Both the position numbers and the translations under genes were made by a program. From Phellopilus nigrolimitatus (taxonomy: Eukaryota > Basidiomycota > Agaricomycetes > Hymenochaetales > Hymenochaetaceae), in assembly GCA_021029095.1 (NCBI GenBank), contig JAJOHG010000487.1, positions 1 through 17,254 of the forward strand: a stretch of 17,254 nucleotides of DNA, read 5' to 3'. This document shows positions 1 through 9,324 of this stretch, in pieces. Below the pieces are notes generated by a model, which saw only the letters and a program-made list of their open reading frames with translations, searched no databases and was not told the origin of the DNA. Position 1 is the first letter of the stretch; each line of letters opens with the position of its first letter.

Positions 1-1930
1 CTCGGTGGAATGTTTTATTGACGACAGTACGTTGGTTTCCTTGCTGCTTCGGGCGTTCTTCAAGATTCCATGTCATTTCTTTACACCAAATCTACTCTTC
101 CATTGTGCCAAAGTCGCTTGCTGTTCATTACTATGCATGTCGACTCTACATTGTATGCCTTCTGTGCGCGTTTTTTTGGAAGCTAGGTATATTTGTTGAA
201 ATGAGTTGGAACAAGCTCGTGTACATCATATCATATACATGTATATGCTTCTGCATCTCATTAGTGCTGCTGGAACCACCAGCGGGCACGCACACGAAAC
301 AGCGAATTTCCTCGGGCTGCCTTGGCAACTTGCTAGGTGAGCGAGCAGAATCGCCGGCGCGCACGGCTTGCGATTGGAGGGGGAAAAATATGACAGCGGG
401 AGAGAAGAAGTGCTACGCTGGCGACATGCAATAGACACAAGACCCGGGTACATACACAAGAAGAGACGCGTGTGTATGTAAGACGCAGGGCGTGAACCTC
501 GGGTTTTTTTTTCACAATCACAGCCTTTCATGGCGAAAACATATACATATATATTGTTTATAAATCAGATACCTCGTCGCTGCGGCGCACTCCCCCTCTT
601 TGAGCTTGCCCGGCGTGACAAGCAACTCCGCGCTCGCACTCGCGGCGCCCCTCCCCCCTCCCAGGCACCCCTACCTAGACTCTTTCCTACGCTGCGCATC
701 CATGCGCAGATGAGCGTGATCACGATGCCTGAGCTCCGGGAGTCTTCAAGTAAGGGGGCTCTGCGTAGGCTATTTCGTAGCTCGTATCAAACTTTGTATT
801 GCACACAAGGCCGCCAATGATGGATCATGAAATACATTGTCAAAAGTCCTGAGCGGTTGCGTTTTTGCTCATAGATAATTTAGACTCGGTGGACATTGCT
901 TTGAAGATTATCCCTAAGTAGTTCACTTAGAAATGCTCAATTTTTTTGAATACGAAATTCTACAATCTCTCGTGTGTATACATCTTACAGCAAGTTCTCA
1001 CATTCTCTCAGAAACAATGAATACGGGACTTATCATATGTTACATAGTTATTATATTTAGAAATTTAAATTTGGGTGGAATTTGATGTGTCTAGACCACT
1101 TCGGCACCCGGAACTAATCATAGGCATCGCGCGCACCGTCGAAAACAGCCTCGCAGGCAGGTAGTTTACAACATTCAGATAGTGACAAGGTGAAAAATTC
1201 AAACACGTTACGCGGGCACAAAGTTTTGCCCCAAACAGCAGAAAGACAAAACCAAGCAGAGCAAAGAAGCACGAAAGACGCTCGAGCGAGAAAAGGGTGC
1301 GTCGCCTGCACATATGGGAGAATGTTGCAACCCTGCCGGCACGTTCAAGTGCTCGGCGGGTGCGACATTTTGTTCCCAACAGTAGCAAAGCAGAGCTAAA
1401 TAGAGGAAAGAAATGCCAAGCATAAAACAAAGAAAAGCTAAGCATAGAACAACAAGCACGGGTGAGACGAGCATGGTGTCTGCATGAGTAGGAGAAGCGC
1501 AGATCATTTGTATGAGCAGGAAAAGCACAGCACCAGAATCGCGTGCGCTGGGCGCGGACGGGTCGCGCGCCGCCGCCAGCTGCTTGCCATCAAATCACGC
1601 GAACCAGGAGGTATTGAGCATCAAAACTATATTTGGCGGCACCCGAGTAATCCGGATATCTACCCTACTGTCTCAATTTTGTTGTAATACCGGGTATGCA
1701 TAATAAATTTGGTCTTTATAAGCAGTATACCGTTTTCGGTTCAACTAGCCTATTATGGTAAGCAAAACCTAATTTTTTTTTCCCTGCCCGCCTGCAATTG
1801 CCTGCATAAGATTTATTCACTGCTATCAGCATCGCTTGTATCTCATTTTTTTCAGTCATCGCTGAGAGTTATACAATACGATTTTTAGAGCCATGGCTCA
1901 AATTCATTCAAACGCGCTCTAAGCGTTCGC
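1..1930. other. Gene-free stretch, no assignable feature
   Basis: I find no gene here that I can support. Open frames on both strands are short, lack recognisable motifs and mostly begin at non-ATG codons. Base composition is uneven: AT-rich blocks (about 200-260, 530-570, 830-1080, 1690-1900) alternate with GC-rich ones (about 570-770, 1540-1610). Small local features are an 8-bp inverted repeat (ACATACAC at about 451 and GTGTATGT at about 472) and a 12-bp palindrome GAGCCATGGCTC at about 1889. Two minus-strand segments near 1230-1270 and 1365-1400 resemble each other loosely. It could hold worn repeats or regulatory DNA, but nothing identifies them. Confidence 0.5.
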
Positions 1931-1940
1931 TGCTATTTAT

Positions 1941-2369
1941 TCAAAAATCCTGCTGGTAGGACTGCGACTTGAGCGCGATGTTCGTGCGCACGACGCCCGG
2001 GTGGCACAAGAGGTAGCGCACGTGACGGCGGCGACGAACTCGGTGCAGAGCTGCTTCGCGCACAGGATCCAGTTGTAGCCCGTGAAGGACGCGACGCCGG
2101 CGTTGCAGACGAGGTGCGAGACATAGGAGTATCTTTCAGAACTAATTGAGCACCAGGCACGCTTGGCTCGCGGGTGAAGAAAGTGCCGAAACCGTAAATA
2201 AAAACGCACTTTGATTTGATTTGGCGTGCAAAGCGAACACACTCTCGACGGAGGAGAGGTCGAGGCGGTGGACTGCGATCACGACGTTCTCCCGGAGCCG
2301 CGCCGCGTGGCCACTGTCGCCCCTGCACCACTTCTGCTGCGCGACCTTGACGTCGAGCAGGGCGACGGC
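1941..2369 (-). pseudogene. ERG27: ERG27-like 3-ketosteroid reductase, internally deleted fragment
   Basis: ERG27 is an NADPH-dependent 3-keto-sterol reductase of the C-4 demethylation step of ergosterol synthesis, a short-chain dehydrogenase at the ER or lipid droplets. Three minus-strand blocks resemble it. The first, 2369 to about 2245, carries HAARLRENVV followed by RLDLSSVESVF. The second, 2131 to about 2025, carries YSYVSHLVCNAGVASFTG and QLCTEFVAAVT, the region after the cofactor fold. The third, 2022 to 1941, carries RYLLCHPGVVRTNIAL and then a stop. The blocks are in different frames. Between the first two lie about 110 nt with stops and no clean intron. The long catalytic middle (Tyr-x-x-x-Lys region) that should separate blocks two and three is missing, so VAAVT runs directly into VRYLLCHPGVV. 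The fragment lies head-to-head with the STT3 fragment and cannot be functional. Another fungal SDR is possible, but the CNAGVA-FTG block fits ERG27 best. Confidence 0.7.
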
Positions 2370-2399
2370 TCAGGTGTTTGTGGCCGATCGAGCTCATCT

Positions 2400-2805
2400 C
2401 ACCGTGCACTGCGCTCCTCATCATTCTCATCTAGCTATGTCTACACCGAATTCCGAGCCGCGAGAGTGCAGGACTTCTGGCCGCCATTTTCATTGGTATC
2501 GCTCCTGGCTACATCTCACGTTCCGTCGCAGGCTCGTACGATAACGAAGCGATCGCTATCTTCCTGCTCATGTTCACATTTTACCTCTAGATTAAAGCTC
2601 TTAGAGTAGGAAGCGCATTCTTTGGCACAGCTGCCGCTCTTTTCTACTTCTACATGATCGCTGCCTGGGGAGGCTACACATTCATCACTAGCATGATTCC
2701 CTTGCATTCATTGGTTCTTCTGTTAATGGGCCGTTACTCCAGTCGTCTCTATGTTGCATACTCCTCTTGGTACGCCGTTGGCACACTCGCGAGTATCCAA
2801 GCGGC
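2400..2805 (+). pseudogene. STT3: STT3 middle segment, plus copy (broken)
   Basis: STT3 is the multi-membrane-spanning catalytic subunit of oligosaccharyltransferase, which moves the glycan from dolichol to Asn in the ER. From about 2460 one frame reads [34 protein letters not shown], then AALFYFYMIAAWGGYTF, MIPLHSLVLLLMGRYSS and YAVGTLASIQ, the typical order of the central STT3 membrane region. Upstream (about 2400-2460) the match is weak and shifts frame. TAG at 2588-2590 sits where STT3 has Trp (Tyr-Leu-Trp-Ile-Lys), a nonsense change. After TLASIQ (2805) the homology stops and GC-rich foreign DNA follows; the expected next residues (P-F-V-G-F-Q-P) reappear only at about 3443. The N-terminal DxD part and the C-terminal WWD catalytic part are absent. 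Confidence 0.87.
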
Positions 2806-2952
2806 CGCACCTGACCTCGAGCACGCCTCATCCGCGTCCTCACGATCTTCGTCCCGCGCCCCCGCCCGCCCGCCGACGCCCGCACACACGCGCCAGCACT
2901 GGTGGTCCCACCCGGGCTCGGGAGGTGCCGCCTGCACAAAGAGCACGGGCGC
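2806..2952. other. GC-rich filler between STT3 and VSB1-like pieces
   Basis: About 150 bp very rich in C (runs such as CCCGCGCCCCCGCCCG), open in several frames but with no motif I can recognise. It separates the STT3 middle segment from the VSB1-like core in the plus copy only. The minus copy has the VSB1-like N-terminal region at the matching position, so this stretch marks a rearrangement boundary. Confidence 0.5.
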
Positions 2953-3445
2953 GGGCGCGGGTATCGACGCCGCGCCTGGCCTCGCCCCGCTCGCGTTGCT
3001 CATGTCGCGCGATGCGGCGCGTGCCCTGGTAGCCGCTGCGCTGCGCAGTGTGCCCGCCGTGCTGCTTGGTGTGCTGCTGAACGTCCTCGATGGCGTCTCT
3101 TGTGCGTGCGCCCCCCTCCCCCCTTTCTTTTTTTGCAGCGAGCCCTGACGCGCGCACCCGCAGACGGCATGATCATGTTCCCCGCGAATGCTGTCTTCCC
3201 GGCCTTTGGCGGTGTCGGCGTCTCGATGCTCTTCGTCACGTACTACGTATGTCCCCGCTTCTCTTCTCTCGGCCCGGCGCTCACAGAACGCGCGCAGCAC
3301 GATCATCGCGCAGCTCGCGTACTCGTGCGGCGCGAGCGGCTTCGCGGGCGCGAACGGGAGCATGATGATCAAGGTCGTGGTGCGTTCGTCCCGTTCCCGT
3401 CTCCCGCAATAGAACAAATACAGAAAAAAAACAAATACGCAGCCT
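2953..3445 (+). pseudogene. VSB1: VSB1/YGR125W-like SulP transporter core fragment, plus copy
   Basis: Yeast Vsb1/YGR125W belongs to the SulP/SLC26 membrane transporters and acts at the vacuole. Removing three candidate introns (3102-3163, 3247-3286, 3380-3442) leaves exons reading PLALLMSRDAARALVAAAL, PAVLLGVLLNVLDGVS-Y, GMIMFPANAVFPAFGG, VSMLFVTYY, then AQLAYSCGASGFAGANGSMM and IKVV. This is the order of the first SulP membrane helices (LLNxLDxxSYGxxxFP, then a Gly/Ser-rich block ending GSMMIEVVPFF). The GTGCGT and GTATGT donors and CAG acceptors look genuine, so the piece is a DNA copy that kept its introns. Lys stands where the opposite copy has Glu (IKVV against IEVV). The fragment ends in the codons for Pro-Phe-Phe at 3443-3451, which also start the STT3 continuation. 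The family call rests on motif order only. Confidence 0.72.
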
Positions 3446-3692
3446 TTTTTTGTTGGTTTTCAGCCCTTCCGTACGAGTGAACATATGGCCGCGCTTGGTG
3501 TTTCGGACTCCTCCAGCTTGTTGCCTTCACCGACCTTGTGCGCTCGCTCGTGTCTTCGAAGCAATTTAAATCACTCAACCGCGTTGCTGTCGTGCTGTTC
3601 AGCATTCTGGGTGTGTTGGTCTTTGGCACCCTGACAATGAATGGTTGGATTGCGCCTTGGACTGGACGCTTCTACACTCTCTGGGATACCGG
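3443..3692 (+). pseudogene. STT3: STT3 downstream segment fused to the VSB1-like piece, plus copy
   Basis: This reads VGFQPFRTSEHMAALGV, then (after a frame shift) GLLQLVAFTDLVRSLVSS, KQFKSLNRVAVVLFSILG, and MNGWIAPWTGRFYTLWDTG. That is the STT3 segment up to the external loop that carries the SVSE motif. One T is missing in the run at 3501-3503 (GTGTTTCGGACTCC where Val-Phe-Gly-Leu-Leu needs GTTTTC), which breaks the frame. Homology stops abruptly at 3692 inside the Asp-Thr-Gly-Tyr codons; the opposite copy continues past this point. The acceptor AG at 3441-3442 would belong to the VSB1-like gene, so the chimera could in principle be spliced, but the indel prevents a usable product. Confidence 0.88.
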
Positions 3693-3754
3693 GTGCAGCG
3701 CAGTGCCGCCGCCGCGTGCAACAGTACGCGCCATATTTACATTTGCTACTCTTT

Positions 3755-3930
3755 CCTTGAAACCCGTGAACTACCTGCGGGTATTGATAAATCACAAATC
3801 CTCGACCCGGACCCGTGACTATCCGTTTCCCACGGATCACCCGTCAACGGGTGATCCGTGAATACGGATCAGTAGTCCGGGTTTGGTCACGGGTCTCCAC
3901 GGGTTTTAAGGACTCGTGGTGAGCTCTAGT
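3755..3930. mobile_element. Small MITE-like element in the spacer of the inverted repeat
   Basis: CCTTGAAACCCGTG (3755-3768) and CACGGGTTTTAAGG (3898-3911) are terminal inverted repeats with one mismatch, enclosing 157 bp without coding potential. The right end continues with GACTCGTGGTGAGCTCTAGT to 3930, directly next to STT3 sequence. The interior is full of ACCCG/CGGGT motifs and has a perfect palindrome. Its right half (GTGAATACGGATCAGTAGTC and on to ACTCGTGGT) closely matches 6436-6509, so it belongs to a repeat family of this genome. No clear target-site duplication is visible. A non-autonomous DNA transposon is the likeliest reading; a solo terminal repeat of another element is possible. 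Confidence 0.58.
3831..3860. repeat. Perfect 30-bp palindrome near the centre of the inverted repeat
   Basis: CACGGATCACCCGT is followed by CA and then ACGGGTGATCCGTG, an exact 14-bp stem with a 2-nt loop. Its centre (about 3845.5) falls within about 1 bp of the midpoint between the outer ends of the large arms (about 3846.5). The other repeat copy has a weaker version (GACCCG...CGGGTC around 6383-6398), so the palindrome belongs to the element and was not made by the duplication. Confidence 0.9.
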
Positions 3931-4267
3931 GCAAGTCCATGAAGAACGACGGTCACAGCGCGCTGTCGGATGGTGCTCCGAGACTGAGGCACTGATTGGG
4001 ATGTACTTCTTGCATAGCCGGTATCCCAGAGAGAGTAGAAGTGTCCAGTCCAAGGCGCAATCCAGCCATTCATTGTCAGGGCGCCAAAGACCAACGCGCC
4101 CAGAATGCTGAACAGCATGACAGCAATGCGGTTGAGCAATTTAAATTGCTTCGAAGACACGAGCGAGCGCACAAGGTTGGTGAAGGCAACAAGCTGGAGG
4201 AGTCTGAAACACCAAGCGTGGCCATATGTTCACTCGTACTGAGGGGCTGAAAACCAACGAAAAAAGG
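3929..4267 (-). pseudogene. STT3: STT3 segment, minus copy (broken)
   Basis: This is the opposite-strand copy of the STT3 downstream segment. It starts at Pro-Phe-Phe (4267) with VGFQPLSTSEHMATLGV and runs through LTMNGWIAPWTGHFYSLWDT. It shares the missing T with the plus copy (AAA at 4207-4209 on the plus strand). It then extends past the plus copy's breakpoint: after Tyr-Ala a base is missing, and the next frame reads KYIPISASVSEHHPTA, which includes the SVSE motif of the eukaryotic STT3 external loop, then a disturbed stretch, then SSW/FFMDLH-like codons ending at 3929. The MITE-like element follows at once. At least three lesions make it non-functional. Confidence 0.87.
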
Positions 4268-4740
4268 CTGCATATTTGTTTTTTTCTGTATTTGTTCTAT
4301 TGCGGGAGACGGGAATGGGACGGATGCACCACGACCTCGATCATCATGCTCCTGTTCGCGCCTGCGAAGCTGCTTGTGCCACACGAGTACGCGAGCTGCA
4401 CGCGTTCTGTGAGCGCCAGGTCGAGAGAAGAGAAGCGGGGACATACGTAGTACGTGACGAAGAACATCAAGACGCTGACGCCGCTAAAGGCCGGGAAGAC
4501 GGCATTCACGGGGAACATGATCATGCCGTCTGCGGGTGCGCACGTCAGGGCTCGCTGCAAACAAAGAAAGGGGGAAGGGGGGCGCACGCACAAGAGACGC
4601 CATCGAGGACGTTCAGCAGCACACCGAGCAGCACGGTGGGCACACTGCGCAGCGCAGCGGCTCCTAGGGCATGCGCTGCATCTCGCGACATGAGCAACGC
4701 AAGCGGGGAAAGGCCAGGCACGGCGTCGACACCCGCACCC
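4018..4740 (-). repeat. Large inverted repeat, right arm (VSB1-STT3 chimera)
   Basis: This arm is the reverse-complement partner of 2953-3692. Both arms read inward, toward the spacer at 3693-4017. Differences in the compared stretches are nearly all transitions, several of them CG in the left arm against TG or CA here. Homology to the parent genes continues beyond the repeat on both sides of this arm: outward into the VSB1-like N-terminal region (to about 5135) and inward into more STT3 (to 3929). This arm is therefore probably the source copy and the left arm the derived one. Confidence 0.94.
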
Positions 4741-5135
4741 AATGCGGAAGGGCAACTCGGTGCTCTCGACCGGGTCCCTTTGCTGGACATGTGACTTCAC
4801 GGGTGAGACCTCGCGGAGGCAGTTGATGAGTGGTCTGCTATGCACAGACGCGCTGATCGCAAGTCCCTGCGACCTGTCCGTGCTTCGAGCGTGGTGGCGG
4901 GCGTCGACATGTCCTCGCCCTCGGAGTCGCGCAGGATCAGCAAGGACGACGGCGCGCTGGCCTGGGTGGAGTACGAGAGGTACTCAGCGAAGGAGAGCAG
5001 CAGACTCGACACTTCGCAGCTGTCATGCGACACGCTTCCGCAAGCGGAAACAGCTGACAAACACCAAAAGACGCCCACGAAGCCACTCTGTCCCCTCCCG
5101 CCGCTGCCTTCTCTCCTCCTGTGCCCTTGTTGCAC
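4268..5135 (-). pseudogene. VSB1: VSB1-like SulP transporter, N-terminal part and core, minus copy
   Basis: This is the opposite-strand copy of the VSB1-like piece, with more of the gene's start. From about 5030 the frame reads SSLLLSFAEYLSYSTQASAP, then a hydrophilic stretch, then in another frame SRPLINCLREVSPVKS and ESTELPFRIG, then PLALLMSRDAAHALGAAAL. The core follows as in the other arm (LLNVLDGVS, GMIMFPVNAVFPAF, NRSMMIEVV). The acidic/Ser-rich soluble start before the first helices fits this SulP group. Lesions: a frame change between 4900 and 4840, and loss of 16 bp in the exon after the second intron, which removes the Ala-Gln-Leu-Ala start of a helix. It keeps the family-typical Glu in IEVV. 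It ends in the Pro-Phe-Phe codons that join to STT3. Confidence 0.68.
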
Positions 5136-5333
5136 GTTCCTCGCTGCGCTTATTCTGGCCTCGAAATTCTTGCAAGACAGATGCTACTCAAACCGCGCGT
5201 GGAACAAACTCCCCAGACCTCCCGCGCAGGAGGTCGGCCACTGCGAATGTGCTCTCGGAGATGCGCTAGAGTGACGTTTGTGGGTCTTTAAAGGCGGTTC
5301 GGTGCCCGAGGAACGCTCGCGCTCAATCTGCAA

Positions 5334-6001
5334 ATGAAGAGCGAGAGTGCAGTTTCAAGGTCGGCGTCTCCTGCTGCGCATGCGTCATCGAATATGCCGA
5401 GCCTGCTGCTGTCGGATTCGGGCGCAAGTCCAGAGATTGGGTGCGTGCTGCCTCTGCTGCCGCCCGCGTTACAGTGCCGCTCAAAGCGGCCAACCAGCGA
5501 TGCTGTTGATCCCACCTGCTTTGCAGATGCCAAGCGCGTCAAACCCCATCTGACATGAACTTTATCGCACTAGACGAGACAACACCGCGCCTTTCTTACT
5601 CGCCCGTGTCCCTCGTCGAGCACAACCTCAACACCCCAAGCGCGGTATTCAGTGCCTCGTTCAGCACCTCGTGGTCGCATGCGCACAGCACGAGCTCGTC
5701 AGACTCGGATGAGTCCGGCTCAAGCGGCGGGTCCATCATGACGCACCCGGACGTGCTTCGCACATTTGCGCCGGGATCCGCGGCCAGCTTCAGTGCGCAG
5801 CGCGCCGCCGTGTCGCGCGCGAACACTCTCTACAATGAGTATGCGAAGACTGCCACCTGCGATGCGGCACTCAGGTGCTTCCCGCCGGTGGACGCGAAGG
5901 ACGTGATGGACCCAGCGTCGTGGTATGCGCAGGTCCTGTCCTCGAGCGGCGGCGCGTTTGGCAGCGGCCAGGTGTCCATGCTGAACAGCCTGGGCAGCTA
6001 G
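5334..6001 (+). CDS. Hypothetical Ser-rich protein, apparently frame-shifted
   Basis: I do not recognise this protein. Two open frames overlap by the sequence ATGA at 5555-5558. The first (5334-5558, 74 codons from ATG) contains SKRPTSDAVDPTCFADAKRV and ends KPHLT-stop. The second (5555-6001, 148 codons) begins MNFIALDETTPRLSYSPVSL, has a Ser-rich acidic tract (SSSDSDESGSSGGS) and ends SGQVSMLNSLGS. Third codon positions are strongly G/C, as in a real gene of a GC-rich fungus. One added base before the second ATG would fuse the frames as ...HLT-MNFIALD..., so a 1-nt deletion in one original gene of about 220 codons is plausible. A 34-nt GT-AG stretch (5441-5474) is too short and leads to a stop. 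TTTAAAGG at about 5287 lies upstream. It is divergent from the VSB1-like start; no membrane segment is seen. Confidence 0.55.
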
Positions 6002-6235
6002 TGGTACGGGCACGCGTGGTTGTTGGCGCGGCACCCCCGCGGGATGCTCGAAGCTTGTTTCGCTGACTGTGGACACCTGCAATCGCATCGTTCCTCATTT
6101 GCGCGCGCGGCGCTTGTGCACTCCACCATACACAGTGTCAGTGGCTACTTGCGCTGCAGAGCAGGACAGGGATGTACTTGACAGTGTGAAAACGCAGGCA
6201 GGTGCTCACTTGTTTTCTTTTGTCTTTACTATTAT

Positions 6236-6241
6236 AATAAA
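6236..6241 (+). terminator. Candidate polyadenylation signal AATAAA
   Basis: A canonical AATAAA lies 235 nt after the stop of the hypothetical gene, following T-rich DNA (TTTTCTTTTGTCTTTACT). It is just before the repeat element at 6254, so the transcript would end at the edge of that element. Confidence 0.45.
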
Positions 6242-6253
6242 TGCTACATAACA

Positions 6254-6512
6254 CTACAAAACCCCGTGAACTAACCGTTGACCCGCTTGACCCGCACCCG
6301 TGGGTTTCTGAGGACCCGTGGATCCATGTCCCAACGGATCCAGGTCAAGGCGGGTCTGGCTCGAGGTTTTTTCGTCATGGGTGACCCGCCAACGGGTCCG
6401 GGTCAACCCACAGGTGGACTCGTGGTGAGCCCTACTGTGAATACAGATCTGTAGTCCAGGTTGGGTCACAGGTACCCACAAGTTTCAGGGACTCGTGGTA
6501 TGCCCTAGTAGT
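6254..6512. mobile_element. Second ACCCG-rich repeat copy, related to 3755-3930
   Basis: The region 6436-6509 (GTGAATACAGATCTGTAGTC, GGTTGGGTCACAGG, CAGGGACTCGTGGT) matches 3859-3928, and CCCGTGAACTA near the left edge matches 3763-3773. The end motif GACTCGTGG occurs twice, at about 6418 and 6490, each followed by a GCCCTA-type sequence, which suggests two tandem or nested tails. The interior is dense in GACCCG/CGGGTC. There is no coding potential. It lies between the hypothetical gene's poly(A) signal and the DDX41 stop, about 90 bp from the latter. Confidence 0.55.
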
Positions 6513-6597
6513 TAGTAAGTCAAATTTGCAACACGTCACTTCGCAAGGAGACACATAATAATATGTATCATTGATTACTATAATCTTCAAAACACAC

Positions 6598-8987
<2,390 letters not shown>

Positions 8988-9324
8988 CGTGGTAGGTTGC
9001 TAGTACGCCGGACTCGGCGTGACCTAAAGATGATCGGACAGGAAATGGCGCGCTCCTCGCTGCTTATTACTGTCCCTGTAACTATCGTGCCGGAGGTGTC
9101 AGAAACACCGCCCATTCCTACTTATCCTATACCCCTCGAAAATGATTTCGCTCATGGCTTTACAACAGGATTAAATGCCTGAGCAGAACACCGAGCGATA
9201 CCGAGCGCCTGCGAAATCGTGTCACCACAGCATTATATAAGCTGAGGCAGGAACGCGCTGAACGTGGATATCAAAATTATTGAAATAAATAGTTACGCGG
9301 AACGTGCCACAGCTACGCATAGTT
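8988..9324. promoter_or_regulatory. Intergenic region: DDX41 promoter and ALG5 3' end
   Basis: These 337 bp lie between the DDX41 ATG and the ALG5 stop, both minus strand, so they must hold the ALG5 3' flank and the DDX41 promoter. A TATA-like CTTATATAA (minus strand, about 9233-9241) lies about 245 bp before the DDX41 ATG, rather far for a TATA box. CCGAGCG occurs as a close direct repeat (about 9191 and 9201). No clear AATAAA on the minus strand. The plus-strand open frame here is not convincing. Confidence 0.4.

Larger units (their letters stand above)
2953..3692 (+). repeat. Large inverted repeat, left arm (VSB1-STT3 chimera)
   Basis: This 740-bp arm is the reverse complement of 4018-4740, with roughly nine in ten bases matching in the stretches I aligned by eye. 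The outer end lies at GGGCGCGGGTATCGACGCC (2953 on) against GGGTGCGGGTGTCGACGCC in the other arm. The inner end is the GGGATACCGG at 3683-3692. It holds the VSB1-like core, its introns and the fused STT3 segment. The right arm is 17 bp shorter, mainly because it lacks the 16 bp corresponding to 3298-3313, bounded by GCAG repeats. Confidence 0.94.

Noticed and set aside
5..820. Short open frames at the left edge, including 18-434 and 530-820 on the plus strand
   Set aside because: No recognisable motif, uneven composition, overlapping frames on both strands and no plausible splice pattern.
1065..1528. Minus-strand frames rich in Leu, Phe and Cys that look like a membrane protein
   Set aside because: Hydrophobicity follows from T-rich DNA; no family motif, and two competing frames of similar length.
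2749..3417. Long minus-strand open frame of 222 codons opposite the chimeric fragment
   Set aside because: It is the antisense of the VSB1-like piece; GC-rich DNA keeps the shadow frame open. The true motifs are on the plus strand.
5441..5474. A 34-nt intron in the hypothetical Ser-rich gene
   Set aside because: Below the usual size in this genome, and removing it leads to a stop at about 5553, without joining the second frame.
6254..6512. Many ACCCG/CGGGT repeats suggesting a CRISPR or telomere-like array
   Set aside because: No regular repeat-spacer spacing and no fixed unit; a fungal nuclear context and the match to 3755-3930 point to a dispersed repeat.
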